Shown one piece after another: positions 36,177 through 46,525 of a DNA stretch of 64,000 nt. The stretch is from Lepiota brunneoincarnata. Lineage: Eukaryota; Basidiomycota; Agaricomycetes; Agaricales; Agaricaceae. Under the pieces are notes generated by a model. It was not told where the DNA came from and did no database searches. It saw only the letters and a list, made by a program, of their open reading frames with translations. Location: positions 558,001-622,000 of the forward strand of contig JAEBUN010000022.1 of assembly GCA_023014365.1 (NCBI GenBank). The letters are read 5' to 3'. The number at the start of each line of letters is the position of its first letter. The first letter of the stretch is position 1. The translations under genes and the position numbers were made by a program.

Positions 36177-38771
36177 ATGTCGATGTATGAACCCCCCAGG
36201 GTCAGGAGATCGTTTTTTCGAAAGATATTCTCACTCAAACGTCCTCTAACTGGACCCGTACCTGGACCTCCCCAAATCTTAAGTGCAACACCCGCAGTGA
36301 ATCAGCCACCATCCTACAACACGACGACTCGAAAGGATGCCGTCGCCAGTGCCAGTCACCGATGCGCTGCCTGCATCGAGTACATTAGACCACCCCAAGA
36401 TTACAGTTGAACACAATCCTTCATCTGAGCAGCGGCAGATTCACACTACTTCCGACCAGTCGACTAGTGCGTATTACCCACTCCGAACGAGCTTCATACT
36501 GATTACTGGATTTCGTTTGGTGTAACGGAATCGCTTATCTGTTGTTTCAGCCGCTTTTTTTACTAGTGCCCATGACTTTAAGATCGAGAACTCCACCTTC
36601 GTTGAGAAAAAAGTCGAGAACAAATTCGTTTACAAGATCGACGGTAGACCTTTCAAAGATCCTGAATTCCTTCAACAATTTCTGCAGAACATCGACAGTG
36701 GTGGGACAGGTACAGCTCTTTCCGGTGTAACATATATGGCCGTTAACTGATACAAGTCGGTCAGTTCTCCTTCTGCTCAACCAGAAGCGCGTTCCGGGCG
36801 CTGAGGTGGACTCATCCGATCGCGACCCCCCGCCGAGATGTCACCCTGAGACCCGCGCAGAGCTGATGGACACGCTTAATAGATGGCTGTTGGGTCAGGA
36901 GCGGCATTGGGACTTAATATGGCTGTCGGGTCCCGCAGGCGCGGGCAAGTCTGCTGTCGCTCAAACATTTGCCGAGCATTGTCAAGAGCTCGGCCTGCTT
37001 GGAGCATCCTTTTTCTTTTCCAGGTTGCAGGACCGTGACAGTCCCAAGGGCATTGTCGCCACAATCGCTTACCAACTCGCCAGCCGGGATGCGGGGTATA
37101 ATCATTTGATCACTCGCATTCTGTCCCGTGACCCCTCCATCCTCGACAAGACGCTCTCTATTCAGTTTCGGAAGCTCATCGTCGAACCATTCACCCTCTT
37201 AGCAGCCCAGAAATCTGCCGCCAACACCACCTGTAAACCTCTCGTTGTCGTTGTCGATGGGGTCGACGAGTGCAGCGATGAGGCTGCCCAATGTCAGCTC
37301 ATTACACTGATCGGCGACTGCGTTCGGCAATTGGCCAACAGTCCCTGCCCACTCCTGTGGCTGATTTGCAGTCGCCCTGAGTGGCACCTCAAGCGCGCAT
37401 TCGCCAGGGCAGATCCTTCAATTGATTGCGAGCGTAAGCAGATCACCTGCGATGCCGAGGAGGATGTCCGGGACGTGTACCATATCCTCAAAGACGGATT
37501 GCAGAATATTCACGATGAGACTGGATGGGATCTCACTCGGGGTCAGACACGTGTGCGATGGCCCACAGAGTCCAAACTGCAGCTGCTGTCACAAAAGGTT
37601 GGAGGACTTCCGATCCTTGCATCGGTTGTTCTCAACTTCATCGGTGAGGGGAGCCCATCGCCCGACACGCGGCTGGAGATATGTCTTGTGTACCTTGATG
37701 CAATTGGGGAGAGGGACAAGATGACGCCTTTGGAGGCTCTGGATGCCTTCTACATGCAGATCATGCTTCGCGTTCCTCCATCCATCCTTCCCACTACTAA
37801 ACAAATCATTGCATTTTACGTCCTTTCTCACTCTTATCAATCTTTTTCAGAGGACGATTCGCAATCCTATTTTGAGAGGGTCTCCGAAGTCGGACGCTTT
37901 CTTGGCATTTGTGAGGATGTCTTCTACTCAGCTCTTCGCAACCTACACTCTGTCATTGATGTCCCCCCTTCAAAATTGGCCCATGAAAAGCCTCTTGCTT
38001 TCTTTCACAAGTCATTCGCGGATTTTCTCCAAGATCCAACCCGATCCCACTCATTTGCCCTTGATATGCATCAAGCCCTGTCATGACATCGCAATACTCG
38101 CCCTCCGCCGTTACAATGACGTTCTTCAGTCCAATTGCGGACTTGAACGTGGGTATTCTCCTTTTCACGCTTTGCAGTACTGACCTTTGATCAGACTGTT
38201 CTATCTCTACACGTACTGAATCTTCACCCGATGACTCGCGTTGGGTTGGTGACGTAGGGGACGATGACCGTATCTATGGCTTTGTCAAGCGCAATGTTTG
38301 GGATATGTGTACTAAGGTAGAAGATTCGAGACGATCAGGGATTGTGGCGGAGCTTGTCAAGTTCAACTTCAACCATCTCCCCTTCCAATGGTCTCTCTCT
38401 CAAGACGAATCCTTTTATCGTTTTCTCCAGTGGCTCTCGAAAGGCTGCAGCCTGAGCTCCGTACGTCCCATTGTGTTATGCCGTCAAATTTGACTCGTTT
38501 ATGAGCCTCGCACCAACAGATGAATGACCTCCATGAGCACGACCTCATCCGATTTCACCCATCAGCGGCGGTGGATGAAACTCTTGCAAACGAATTCACG
38601 ACACCCTTACCTCTTCGCGACTCTTTCTTTCCGGATCAGACCAGCAGATACCGACCACCTCAGTTCTTCTCACTACATCGACCCAATAAAACCGACTCCC
38701 CGCTTCGCCGTATGAAGATGGCGTTCTGGATTGGGAAGGGAGAACGAACTGTATTGGTCGTGATTTTATGA
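36177..38771 (+). pseudogene. NLR-A: NACHT NTPase gene with two frame lesions
   Basis: Five exons by comparison with NLR-B: 36177-36466, 36551-36709, 36765-38148, 38195-38460, 38520-38771. Exon 1 lacks 17 bases near 36340 that NLR-B has, so its frame no longer matches exon 2. Exon 3 has one extra C near 38075 (CAAGCCCTGTCATG against CAAGCCTGCCATG), which ends the frame at 38086. The NACHT core is intact and open: GPAGAGKS (P-loop), VVVVDGVDEC (Walker B), ICSRPEW and GGLPIL. Fungal NLR-like proteins act as ATP-driven switches in non-self recognition and programmed cell death; the role here is inferred only from the domain. Confidence 0.78.
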
Positions 38772-39542
38772 ATTTTAACCCGATAGCCTCAGTCTTCATT
38801 CATCGCTATATTGACCTTGTAGTTACTGGACATAGCGGCAGCTTTTTACGCTCTTGGCAGGTTCTGTCTGCTGTGCGATTACGTGTAAGAATCACTTGTA
38901 ACCCTAAACAGGTTTCATGAGTAGTCTTGGCACAGGACGTCCGTGTGTAGATGTAGGGGTCTTGCTGAACCCAGATGCATGAGCTTGGACGACTGCTCCC
39001 TCGATTGTAGTGATCATATAGCTTCTCTTGCGTACACATGACACCTTTCGGGCAACTTGCTATTCCATCGTATTCTTGTGAGGCTCCCTCCCTCCCTTGT
39101 GGATTGTCCGTACAACAAAAGTGTCATCTGAGACTAACATTTATATCGTTAATACACGTTCGTGATCTCGCGTGTGCTATCACCTTCTGTCAGCTTTCAC
39201 CCTGGGCACGGGGGTCTGAAGAAGCTTTACAAGGAACCGGAATTGCAGCCGAAGGGGTCATATCGCCTTTCATTGAATGGGAAAAAAAAACAAGACCGTA
39301 CATCCCGGTGTTTTAGGCCCCTCTCCAATTACCCAAGAGACTGAGTGGTATCACGACTGTCTCGGGATTCGGGGTGGCTCAGAGAAAATTTCATCATACT
39401 GCGTGCAGTGGTATTTTATCTCAAGTGACTCTGCGCTGGGGCGCATCATATGGCATAACGGCCAATCCACGACATATTTTTAGTGACGTCTTTTGTGGGA
39501 AAGCCAGGATGGTCTCAAATTACGACTGTGTCCCCAAGGTGC

Positions 39543-39760
39543 CTGGTATGCAGAGCAGTGATTCCGGAGCGAGATAGGAAGGGTGGGGGTGTGATAGGAC
39601 TGAAAGTGCGGCAGGTGACCAGCCTGTAACAAAAATCGGGGAGATCATTTGGGTACTTACGAAAGGATAGAGGAGGATTGCCATTGGCTCGTGGATGTGT
39701 CCCCGTCTTTGACTTACTGCGAATTTGGTCTCGGCTTCCTTCTAAGCATGGATGCTATGC
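39543..39760. repeat. Duplicate of the RING-gene 3' segment
   Basis: About 85-90 percent identical to 35625-35905 with small gaps. It begins in the codons around the last RING Cys pair (CCTGGTATGCAGAGCAGTGA) and continues past the stop. The NLR-A gene lies between the two copies. Confidence 0.8.
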
Positions 39761-40379
39761 CCACCTGAAGACGTTTGAACGCCCGACGGTGAAAGTCAGA
39801 CGAAGGACCCCAAGAGCGGTGTATCTGGTGAGGTATGAGCCAGATGCCGAACCTTGCACGAGGACAGACACGTGACAAGGTCACACACCACTCGTAGGAC
39901 GCGAATCTTTACCTTCGCGTATACCCTCCTCCCTCGCTTGCCAGCCTTCAATTTCGCGTGTATACCACGCAATATCTGACCATGCCCGACATCCCCAACC
40001 TGACGAACACATCACCAACTATGAGACCACCCTACAGCACGCCAACCATGGCACTATCACCATCCGACACTCCCAATTCCGCCCAGCTATCGACGGAATC
40101 AGATGCCTCGAATGGAACAGCATCCCAGCCATCACCGACATCGACACCGACGCCAACACCAACACCGCTACCACTCTCCACCAACCCCCGGCCTTAGCCC
40201 TCCCGGAGTCCCTCAACGCCTGGGACCCAACGAACCATTTTTTCCGAATTCGCTACCACTGCCGGATACACGTCCCGAACACCAAGAACCCCCAGTACTA
40301 TGGGCCTACACACCCCGATTCGCTACGAGTTCACACCACTATCTCCATCTGCCACGGGTGTGCCTGTCTCTCTATGCAC

Positions 40380-40668
40380 CCTCGATTTGCTCTTATATAG
40401 GTGTGTCCACTCCTCCCTATTTATTATGGGTGTAAGCACCCTCCTTTTTCTATAAACTCTTTATTTGCCATGAGCTTTATGCACCCTGTATTTGATATGG
40501 GTGTATGTGCCTCCTATTCGCTGTGACTCTATAGACCTGCTACTCGCTATGAGCGTACTCACCCTCTATTCGCCATGGGTTTATGGACCCCGTATTTGCT
40601 ATGGGTATACGTTCCTCCTACTCGCTATGGGTGCATGCGACCCCATCATACCCCCCCCCCCCCCCCCC
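40380..40668. repeat. Degenerate minisatellite and C18 tract
   Basis: Units of roughly 28-32 bp built on TATTCGCTATGGGTGTATGC and ACCCTCC recur eight or nine times from about 40380 to 40650, followed by 18 Cs at 40651-40668. Confidence 0.7.
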
Positions 40669-40734
40669 TTGGCATTTGAACCGCCTGTTGGGGGTGAGCA
40701 TGCCTCATCAGCGCTGTGTCGGCTGGGGCGGTTC

Positions 40735-40920
40735 TTTGGGTGACCCGACCACGCTTCCTCCTCGGCCTCATCACCCAGGGTCAACAGGGCTTCAAGAAGG
40801 CCCTGACCCTCTCCTCCAGCCTACACAGTATTGAGTTCTATTATTCTACATCACTTGTAATTTATAATTGGTATGTTGTGTTATCTGGATCCCTCAGTGC
40901 AAGAACTTGAGGGTTCAGCA
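40735..40920. repeat. NLR upstream block shared by NLR-B and NLR-C
   Basis: From GGGTGACCCGACCACGCTTC to GTGCAAGAAC the sequence matches 49875-50045 (GGGTGACCCGACCGTGCTTC to GCGCAAGAAC). Confidence 0.8.
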
Positions 40921-41167
40921 TCATCTGCTGCTATTTGGTCACCCGTTGCACAGACATTCGACAATAGAAACCCAAGTATAAGAGTGGCTTTGTCAAAGTT
41001 CAGAGCTTAAAGGCTTGAAGACCCATTAATCCCTCTGTAATCTCATGAATTCTTTAGAGACATAAACTCCCACTGCCTTCATCCTTGTGTCGTGACCTGC
41101 ATTCTGAAAATAGTACACATGGCTGTGTGGGCGTCTCATTATCAGATTGCTGTCTTCCCTAGTCACC

Positions 41168-43793
41168 ATGTCGGTACATGAACTCCCTAGGACCAGGAGG
41201 TCGTTTTTTCGGAAGATATTCTCATTCAAACGTCCTCTTCCAACTGGACCCGCGCCTGAACCTCCCCAGATCACAAGTTCAACATCTACAGTCGCGCTTG
41301 TGCCAGTGAATCAGACACCATCCTACAACATGACGACTCGAAACGAAGCTATCGCCGAACTGTCTAGCAAACCCATGTCAGTCACCGATGCGCCGCCCAC
41401 ATCGAGCACATTAAACCACCAGTCAGATCACCCCACGACTACAGTTGAACACAATCCGGCACCTGAACAGCGGCAGATTCGCAACACTTCCGACCAGTCG
41501 ACCAGTGCGTACTGCCTACCTCAAACAAGCTTCATACCGACTACTGAATTTCCCTGGTATATCGGAATCGCCTACCTGTGCTTCAGCTGGTTTTTTTGCT
41601 AGTGCCCACGACTTCAAGATTGAGAACTCTACTTTCGTTGAGAGCAAAGTCGAGAACAAAGTCGAGAACAAAGTCGTTTACAAGATCGACGGCAAACGTT
41701 TCAATAATCCCCAATTCCTTCAACAGTTTCTGCAGAACATCGACAGTGGTGGAACAGGTACAACTCTTCCTGGTGTAACATATCTGGCCATCCACTGATT
41801 CAAGTCGATCAGTTCTCCTTCTACTCAACCAAAAGCGCGTTCCGGGCGCTGAGGTCGACTCGTCCGATCGCGACCCCCCGCCGAGATGTCACCCTGAGAC
41901 GCGCACAGAGTTGCTGGATACGCTCAACAGATGGCTGTTGGGAGAGGAGCGACATTGGGACTTAATCTGGTTGTCGGGTCCTGCAGGTGCGGGCAAGTCT
42001 GCTGTCGCTCAAACGTTTGCAGAGCATTGTCAAGAGCTTGGTCTGCTTGGAGCATCCTTCTTCTTTTCCAAGTTGCAGAACCGTGACAGTCCCAAGGGTA
42101 TCGTCGCCACAATCGCTTATCAACTCGCCAGCAGGAATGCGGGGTACAACCATTTGATCACCCGCATTCTGTCTGGTGACCCCGCCATCCTCGACAAGAC
42201 GCTCTCTATTCAATTTCGGAAGCTCATCGTCGAACCATTCACCTTCTTGGCAGCTCAGCAATCTGCCGCCAACACCACCTGTAAACCTCTCGTTGTCGTC
42301 GTCGATGGGGTCGACGAGTGCAGCGATGAGGCTGCCCAATGTCAGCTCATTACTCTCATCGGCGACTACGTTCGGCAATTGGCCAACAGTCCCTGCCCAC
42401 TGCTGTGGCTGATTTGCAGCCGTCCTGAGTGGCACCTCAAGCGCGCATTCGCCAGGGCAGATCCTCCAATTGATTACGAGCGTAAGGAGATCACCTGCGA
42501 CGCCGAGCAGGATGTCCGGGACGTATACCATATCCTCAAAGACGGACTGCAGAAGATTCACGATGAGATTGGGTGGGATCTCACTCGGGGTCAGACACGG
42601 GCGCGATGGCCGACAGAGTCCAAACTGCAGCTGCTGTCACAGAAGGTCGGAGGACTTCCGATCCTTGCGTCGGTTGTTCTCAACTTCATTGGTGAAGGGA
42701 GCCCATCGCCCGACACGCGGCTGGAGATATGTCTCGTGTATCTTGATGCAATTGGGGAGCGGGACAAGATGACACCTTTGGAGGCGCTGGATGCCTTCTA
42801 CACACAGATCATGCTTCGTGTTCCTCCATCCGTCCTTCCCACCACTAAGCAGATCATTGCATTTTACGTTCTTTCTCGCTCCTATAGATATCTCTGGGAG
42901 CAGGGTTCGACCACCCATTTTCAAAGGGTGCTCGAAGTCGGACGCTTTCTTGGCATTTGTGAGGATACCTTCTACGCAGCTCTTCGCAATCTACACTCTG
43001 TCATTGATGTCCCCCCTTCCGAATTGGCCCACGAAAAGCCTCTTACTTTCTTTCACAAGTCATTTCCGGATTTCCTCCAAGATCCAACCCGATCTCAGTC
43101 ATTTGCCCTTGATATGCATCAAGCCTGCCATGACATCGCAATACTCGCCCTCCGCCGTTATAATGACCTTCTTCAGTCGAAATGCGGACTTGGACGTGAG
43201 TATTCTCCTTTCCATGTTCTGCAGTGCTGACCTTTGATCAGACTGTTCTATCTCCACATGCAACGAATCTTCACCTGAGGACCCGCGTTGGGCTGGTGAC
43301 GCAGGGAATGACAAACGCATCAATGAGTTTGTCAGGCTCAATGTTTGGAATATGTGTACTAGGGTAGGAAATTCGAGACGATCAAGTATTGTGGCGGAGC
43401 TTGTCAAGTTCAACTTTAGTCATTTTCCTCGCCTATCGAGTTATGATCAAAACGAAACCTTTCCCCGTTTTCTCAAATGGGTCTCGGTGTGTCCTATTGT
43501 GTTATGTCGTAAATCTGACTTGTTTATGGGACTCGCACCAACAGATGGATGACCACCATGACCATAACCTCATCCGATTTCACCCCTCAGCGGTAGTGGA
43601 TAGATCTCTTGCAAACCAATTCACGACGCGCTTACCTCTTCGTGACTCTTTCCCTTCGGATCTGATCACTAAATACCGATTATTTGTTTTTTTCTCACTA
43701 CATCACCGCAATCAAGCCGTCCCCTCGCTTGACGATAAGGTGATGGCGTTCTGGATTGGGAAGGGGGAGCGAACTGTATTAGCCCTGATGTAA
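41168..43793 (+). CDS. NLR-B: intact NACHT NTPase (NLR-like), 794 aa
   Basis: Exons 41168-41504, 41587-41757, 41813-43195, 43242-43486, 43545-43793, all with consistent phase, give 794 residues. Residues 1-113: basic RRSFFRKIFSFKRPLP start, then a Ser/Thr/Pro-rich linker. Residues 113-169: GFFASAHDFKIENSTFVE followed by KVEN repeats and an FLQQFLQNID helix-like part. NACHT about 200-450: GPAGAGKS (225-232), LVVVVDGVDE (329-338), ICSRPE (370-375), GGLPIL (447-452). The C-terminal 300 residues show no WD40, ankyrin or TPR repeats. The family binds and hydrolyses ATP to oligomerise in signalling. One of two intact members here. The 5' flank carries TATAAGAG at 40976. Confidence 0.87.
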
Positions 43794-44535
43794 CCGGCTA
43801 CCTCAGCTCCCGTTCCGTTATTATATGGACCTCATAGTTATTAGACATAGCACCAGCTTTTCACCCTCTTTCCCCCTGAACACTGAGACCATGCAAATCC
43901 TGTCTGCTGTGTGACTTCGTGCGAGGGCCGCTTGTGGTCCCGAACGGGTTTCATGAGTAGTCTCAGCACAGGACGTCCATGTGTGGATGTAGGGGTTTTG
44001 CTGAACCTAGATGCATGAGTTTGAATGACTACGACCTTGACTGTAACTATTATACAGCTGTTCTTGCGTACACATTGCAACTTTCAGGCACTTTGCTATT
44101 CCATCGTATTCTTGTGGGGTTCGCTCCTTTTGGATTGCCCAGACAACAAAAGTCATCTGGGACCGACATTTATATTGTTGATATGTGTTCATGACTTCGT
44201 ACTTGCTATCACCTCTCGTCAGCTTTCGCCCTGCGTCTGGTTCTTTTAAACCTTCTTCGGACCCCGTGCCTGCAGCCGAAGGCGTCACATCACATCACCC
44301 TTCATCGAATGGGGAAATAACAGGCCAAGTGTCCTGGAGTTCTAAATCCCCCTCCAATCATCCAAGAGACTGAATGACATTGTGACTGTCTTTGGATTCG
44401 GCGTGACTCGAAAGAATTTTTCATCATACTGCGTGCGATGGTATTTCATCTCAATTGGCCCTCAGCCACTCTGCACCGGGGGGCATCGTATAGCGTGACG
44501 GCCAACCCATGGCATATTTTTAGTCATGTCTTTCG
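43794..44535. other. NLR-B 3' flank
   Basis: Homologous to the flanks after NLR-A and NLR-C. The 2 kb inverted-repeat element interrupts it at GTCTTTCG (44535). Confidence 0.65.
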
Positions 44536-44618
44536 TGCGGTGCACGAGAAGTCCGAGGTTCATTTTTCACGCGCGACCGCTTGGCACGTCACGTCACCCG
44601 TCACAACCACTGAGTATA
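44536..44618 (+). repeat. Left terminal inverted repeat
   Basis: Pairs with 46438-46519; includes GGTTCATTTTTCACGCGCGA. Confidence 0.85.
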
Positions 44619-46437
44619 CAGATGGCTGGCTGCCTCATCTGTCTCCTGCACCAGTGATTTCCACCCCAACAGTCGGGCTGAACGACATAACAGAGACATG
44701 AGAGTGCGAAAGGCCGAAAAAATAAAAATAAAATCGATTTCCTCCCCCCCAATTTTGTCGTTGTCCAAATTTGGTGCTGACTAACCGCCCTGCGGAATAA
44801 TACCTCCTCCGAATGATTACTCATGTCAGATAGGGTACTCATGAATCCCAACACATGTATTAAGCAAACATTCTCGAGGAGAGATTATCTAGCAAGTAAG
44901 AAAGTTTAGGAGCATCAGAAACTCGTCCCATTGTCATATACACCTCCCACGCTGTCTTGGCAGATAACAGAGGTGAACTGAGTATTGTAAATTTCTGTCG
45001 CTGAAAAGCTAAACTTGTTGCTATACCATGACAGATGTGCTTTATCTGGCCTGACTGCCTCAGATAAAATACCAGGCATCTCAACTTGTGTGGCTTCTGG
45101 AACTGCAACTAAGCATGAAATGCCATTGAACAATGATGGGTTCTCGACTCCCATGCATATCAACGGTCACAATGGGTTTATATCCCCATACATCCAATAC
45201 CGGATGTGATTGAAGATCTGAACCCTGCCTAGCTATGATAGATGATGAGACTCAGAAGTGCAGACTTGGATGTGTTCCCAGCCAGAAGAAAGTTCGCGCT
45301 TTCGGTTCCACCAAAAATGACTCACCTCTCAACACGGAATTCCTTTTAGAGCTTGTGCGCAGCGACTGGACTTGCATCAACCGGGACGTGGTTTAAGACC
45401 ATGCTCTTTGACCCTATAACGCATACCATAGATAGGCAAGTTTTTTTTTATCGATGTTCCGGACGGACCATTGACTTACTCTTAATGATGCAGAACCCCT
45501 GGCATAGCGACATAGGGGATTTCAGTATTGATGGGATCAATGCCTTTATCAGGGACCATTAGTACGGCAAGATTTGCCAGTGCCTCGAGTTCAATGTTTC
45601 AGCTCCCCTCATTCCAATTGCCTCTCACCGCTGCATTAGCTTGGAGGACTTTGCTCAGGATATAATTGACTTGGAAAATAAGAAGAACAGAGGTGTGTAG
45701 TGTATCAGCTATCTTCCGTCACTCATGTGCCCTCTACCGTACTTTACCCTTGATTGGCGGTCCCCCCTGATTGCCGCTTTCTCCCTTAATCCTTTTGGAC
45801 TCTCACCAAATTTGGGATACGAATTAACTACAATACTAATACCATGTTCCAACTTGATTTGTCAAAAAATACACAAAGGTTGTTGAGATACGGAAAGCTG
45901 GAATTTGTCACACTTCGAGGAGAATCCGATGTCGGAGTGTGAAGATGAGATCACTGCACCGTTGATGTCATAACAAGCAACGATGCGTCGTCCTTGGTGC
46001 ACGTCTGCCTTCGGCCATCACTTCGGCAAGGATGTGACTTCGATGTGACGAGTCAATCGGGTGGGACCGTAAAGTATGATATTATCTTTATGTTTGTTTC
46101 TTTCCTCTCGCCTGCAGTGGTAAATAAACATACCAAGTAGATAAAAGGGCTGTTGAGGCCCAAACGTCTCTTTCCTTAGACCTATCCGAAATACAATTGT
46201 TGTCAACCGTCAGCTCTCATTCGAGTTAGGCCTGTCTTGCACTCGCCATCACTACCAGGATCCTCATCATGTGATGGCGATGGTGATGATAATGCTGGTC
46301 GTGATAGGTCAGACACTACTGATTGAACCCTATATTATTGCTCTTTTACCCTAATTCTCTTATAGTACGATCACTCTGTACTCTGGAGTAGCTTAGATCC
46401 TATCTAATAGTGCTTAGGTTTATGGTCAGGTATACAA

Positions 46438-46519
46438 TGTGACATCGGTTGTCACAGGTGACATGACGTGCCAAGTGGTCGCGCGTGAAAAATGAACCTC
46501 GGACTTCTCGTGCACCGCA
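46438..46519 (-). repeat. Right terminal inverted repeat
   Basis: Inverse of 44536-44618; includes TCGCGCGTGAAAAATGAACC. Confidence 0.85.
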
Positions 46520-46525
46520 CTTTCG

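Larger units (their letters stand above)
38772..41167. other. NLR-A 3' flank, duplicated segments and minisatellite
   Basis: The part 38780-39500 is the common NLR 3' flank (similar to 43795-44530 and 51003-51730). The part 39543-39760 is the RING 3' duplicate. The part 39921-39976 matches 49383-49440. A Ser/Thr/Pro-rich 79-codon frame at 39958-40197 has no recognised domain. A degenerate tandem repeat and a C run follow, then the NLR-B upstream block shared with NLR-C. Confidence 0.6.
44536..46519. mobile_element. DNA transposon-like element with about 80 bp terminal inverted repeats
   Basis: The left end TGCGGTGCACGAGAAGTCCG and about 80 following bases are repeated inverted at the right end (46440-46519, ending CTTCTCGTGCACCGCA), with three or four mismatches. 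CTTTCG flanks both sides (44530-44535, 46520-46525); counting the next bases the match is CTTTCGTGCG, 10 bp. The corresponding unoccupied site after NLR-C reads GTCTTTCGTGTGAATAAT (51738 on), which supports insertion. The inside has only short frames, so it looks non-autonomous. TIR length and a 9-10 bp duplication would suit a Mutator-like element, but the boundary is ambiguous by four bases. Confidence 0.8.

Noticed and set aside
39958..40197. Ser/Thr/Pro-rich 79-codon frame
   Set aside because: Low complexity, no domain, and the start overlaps a repeated block; not supported as a gene.
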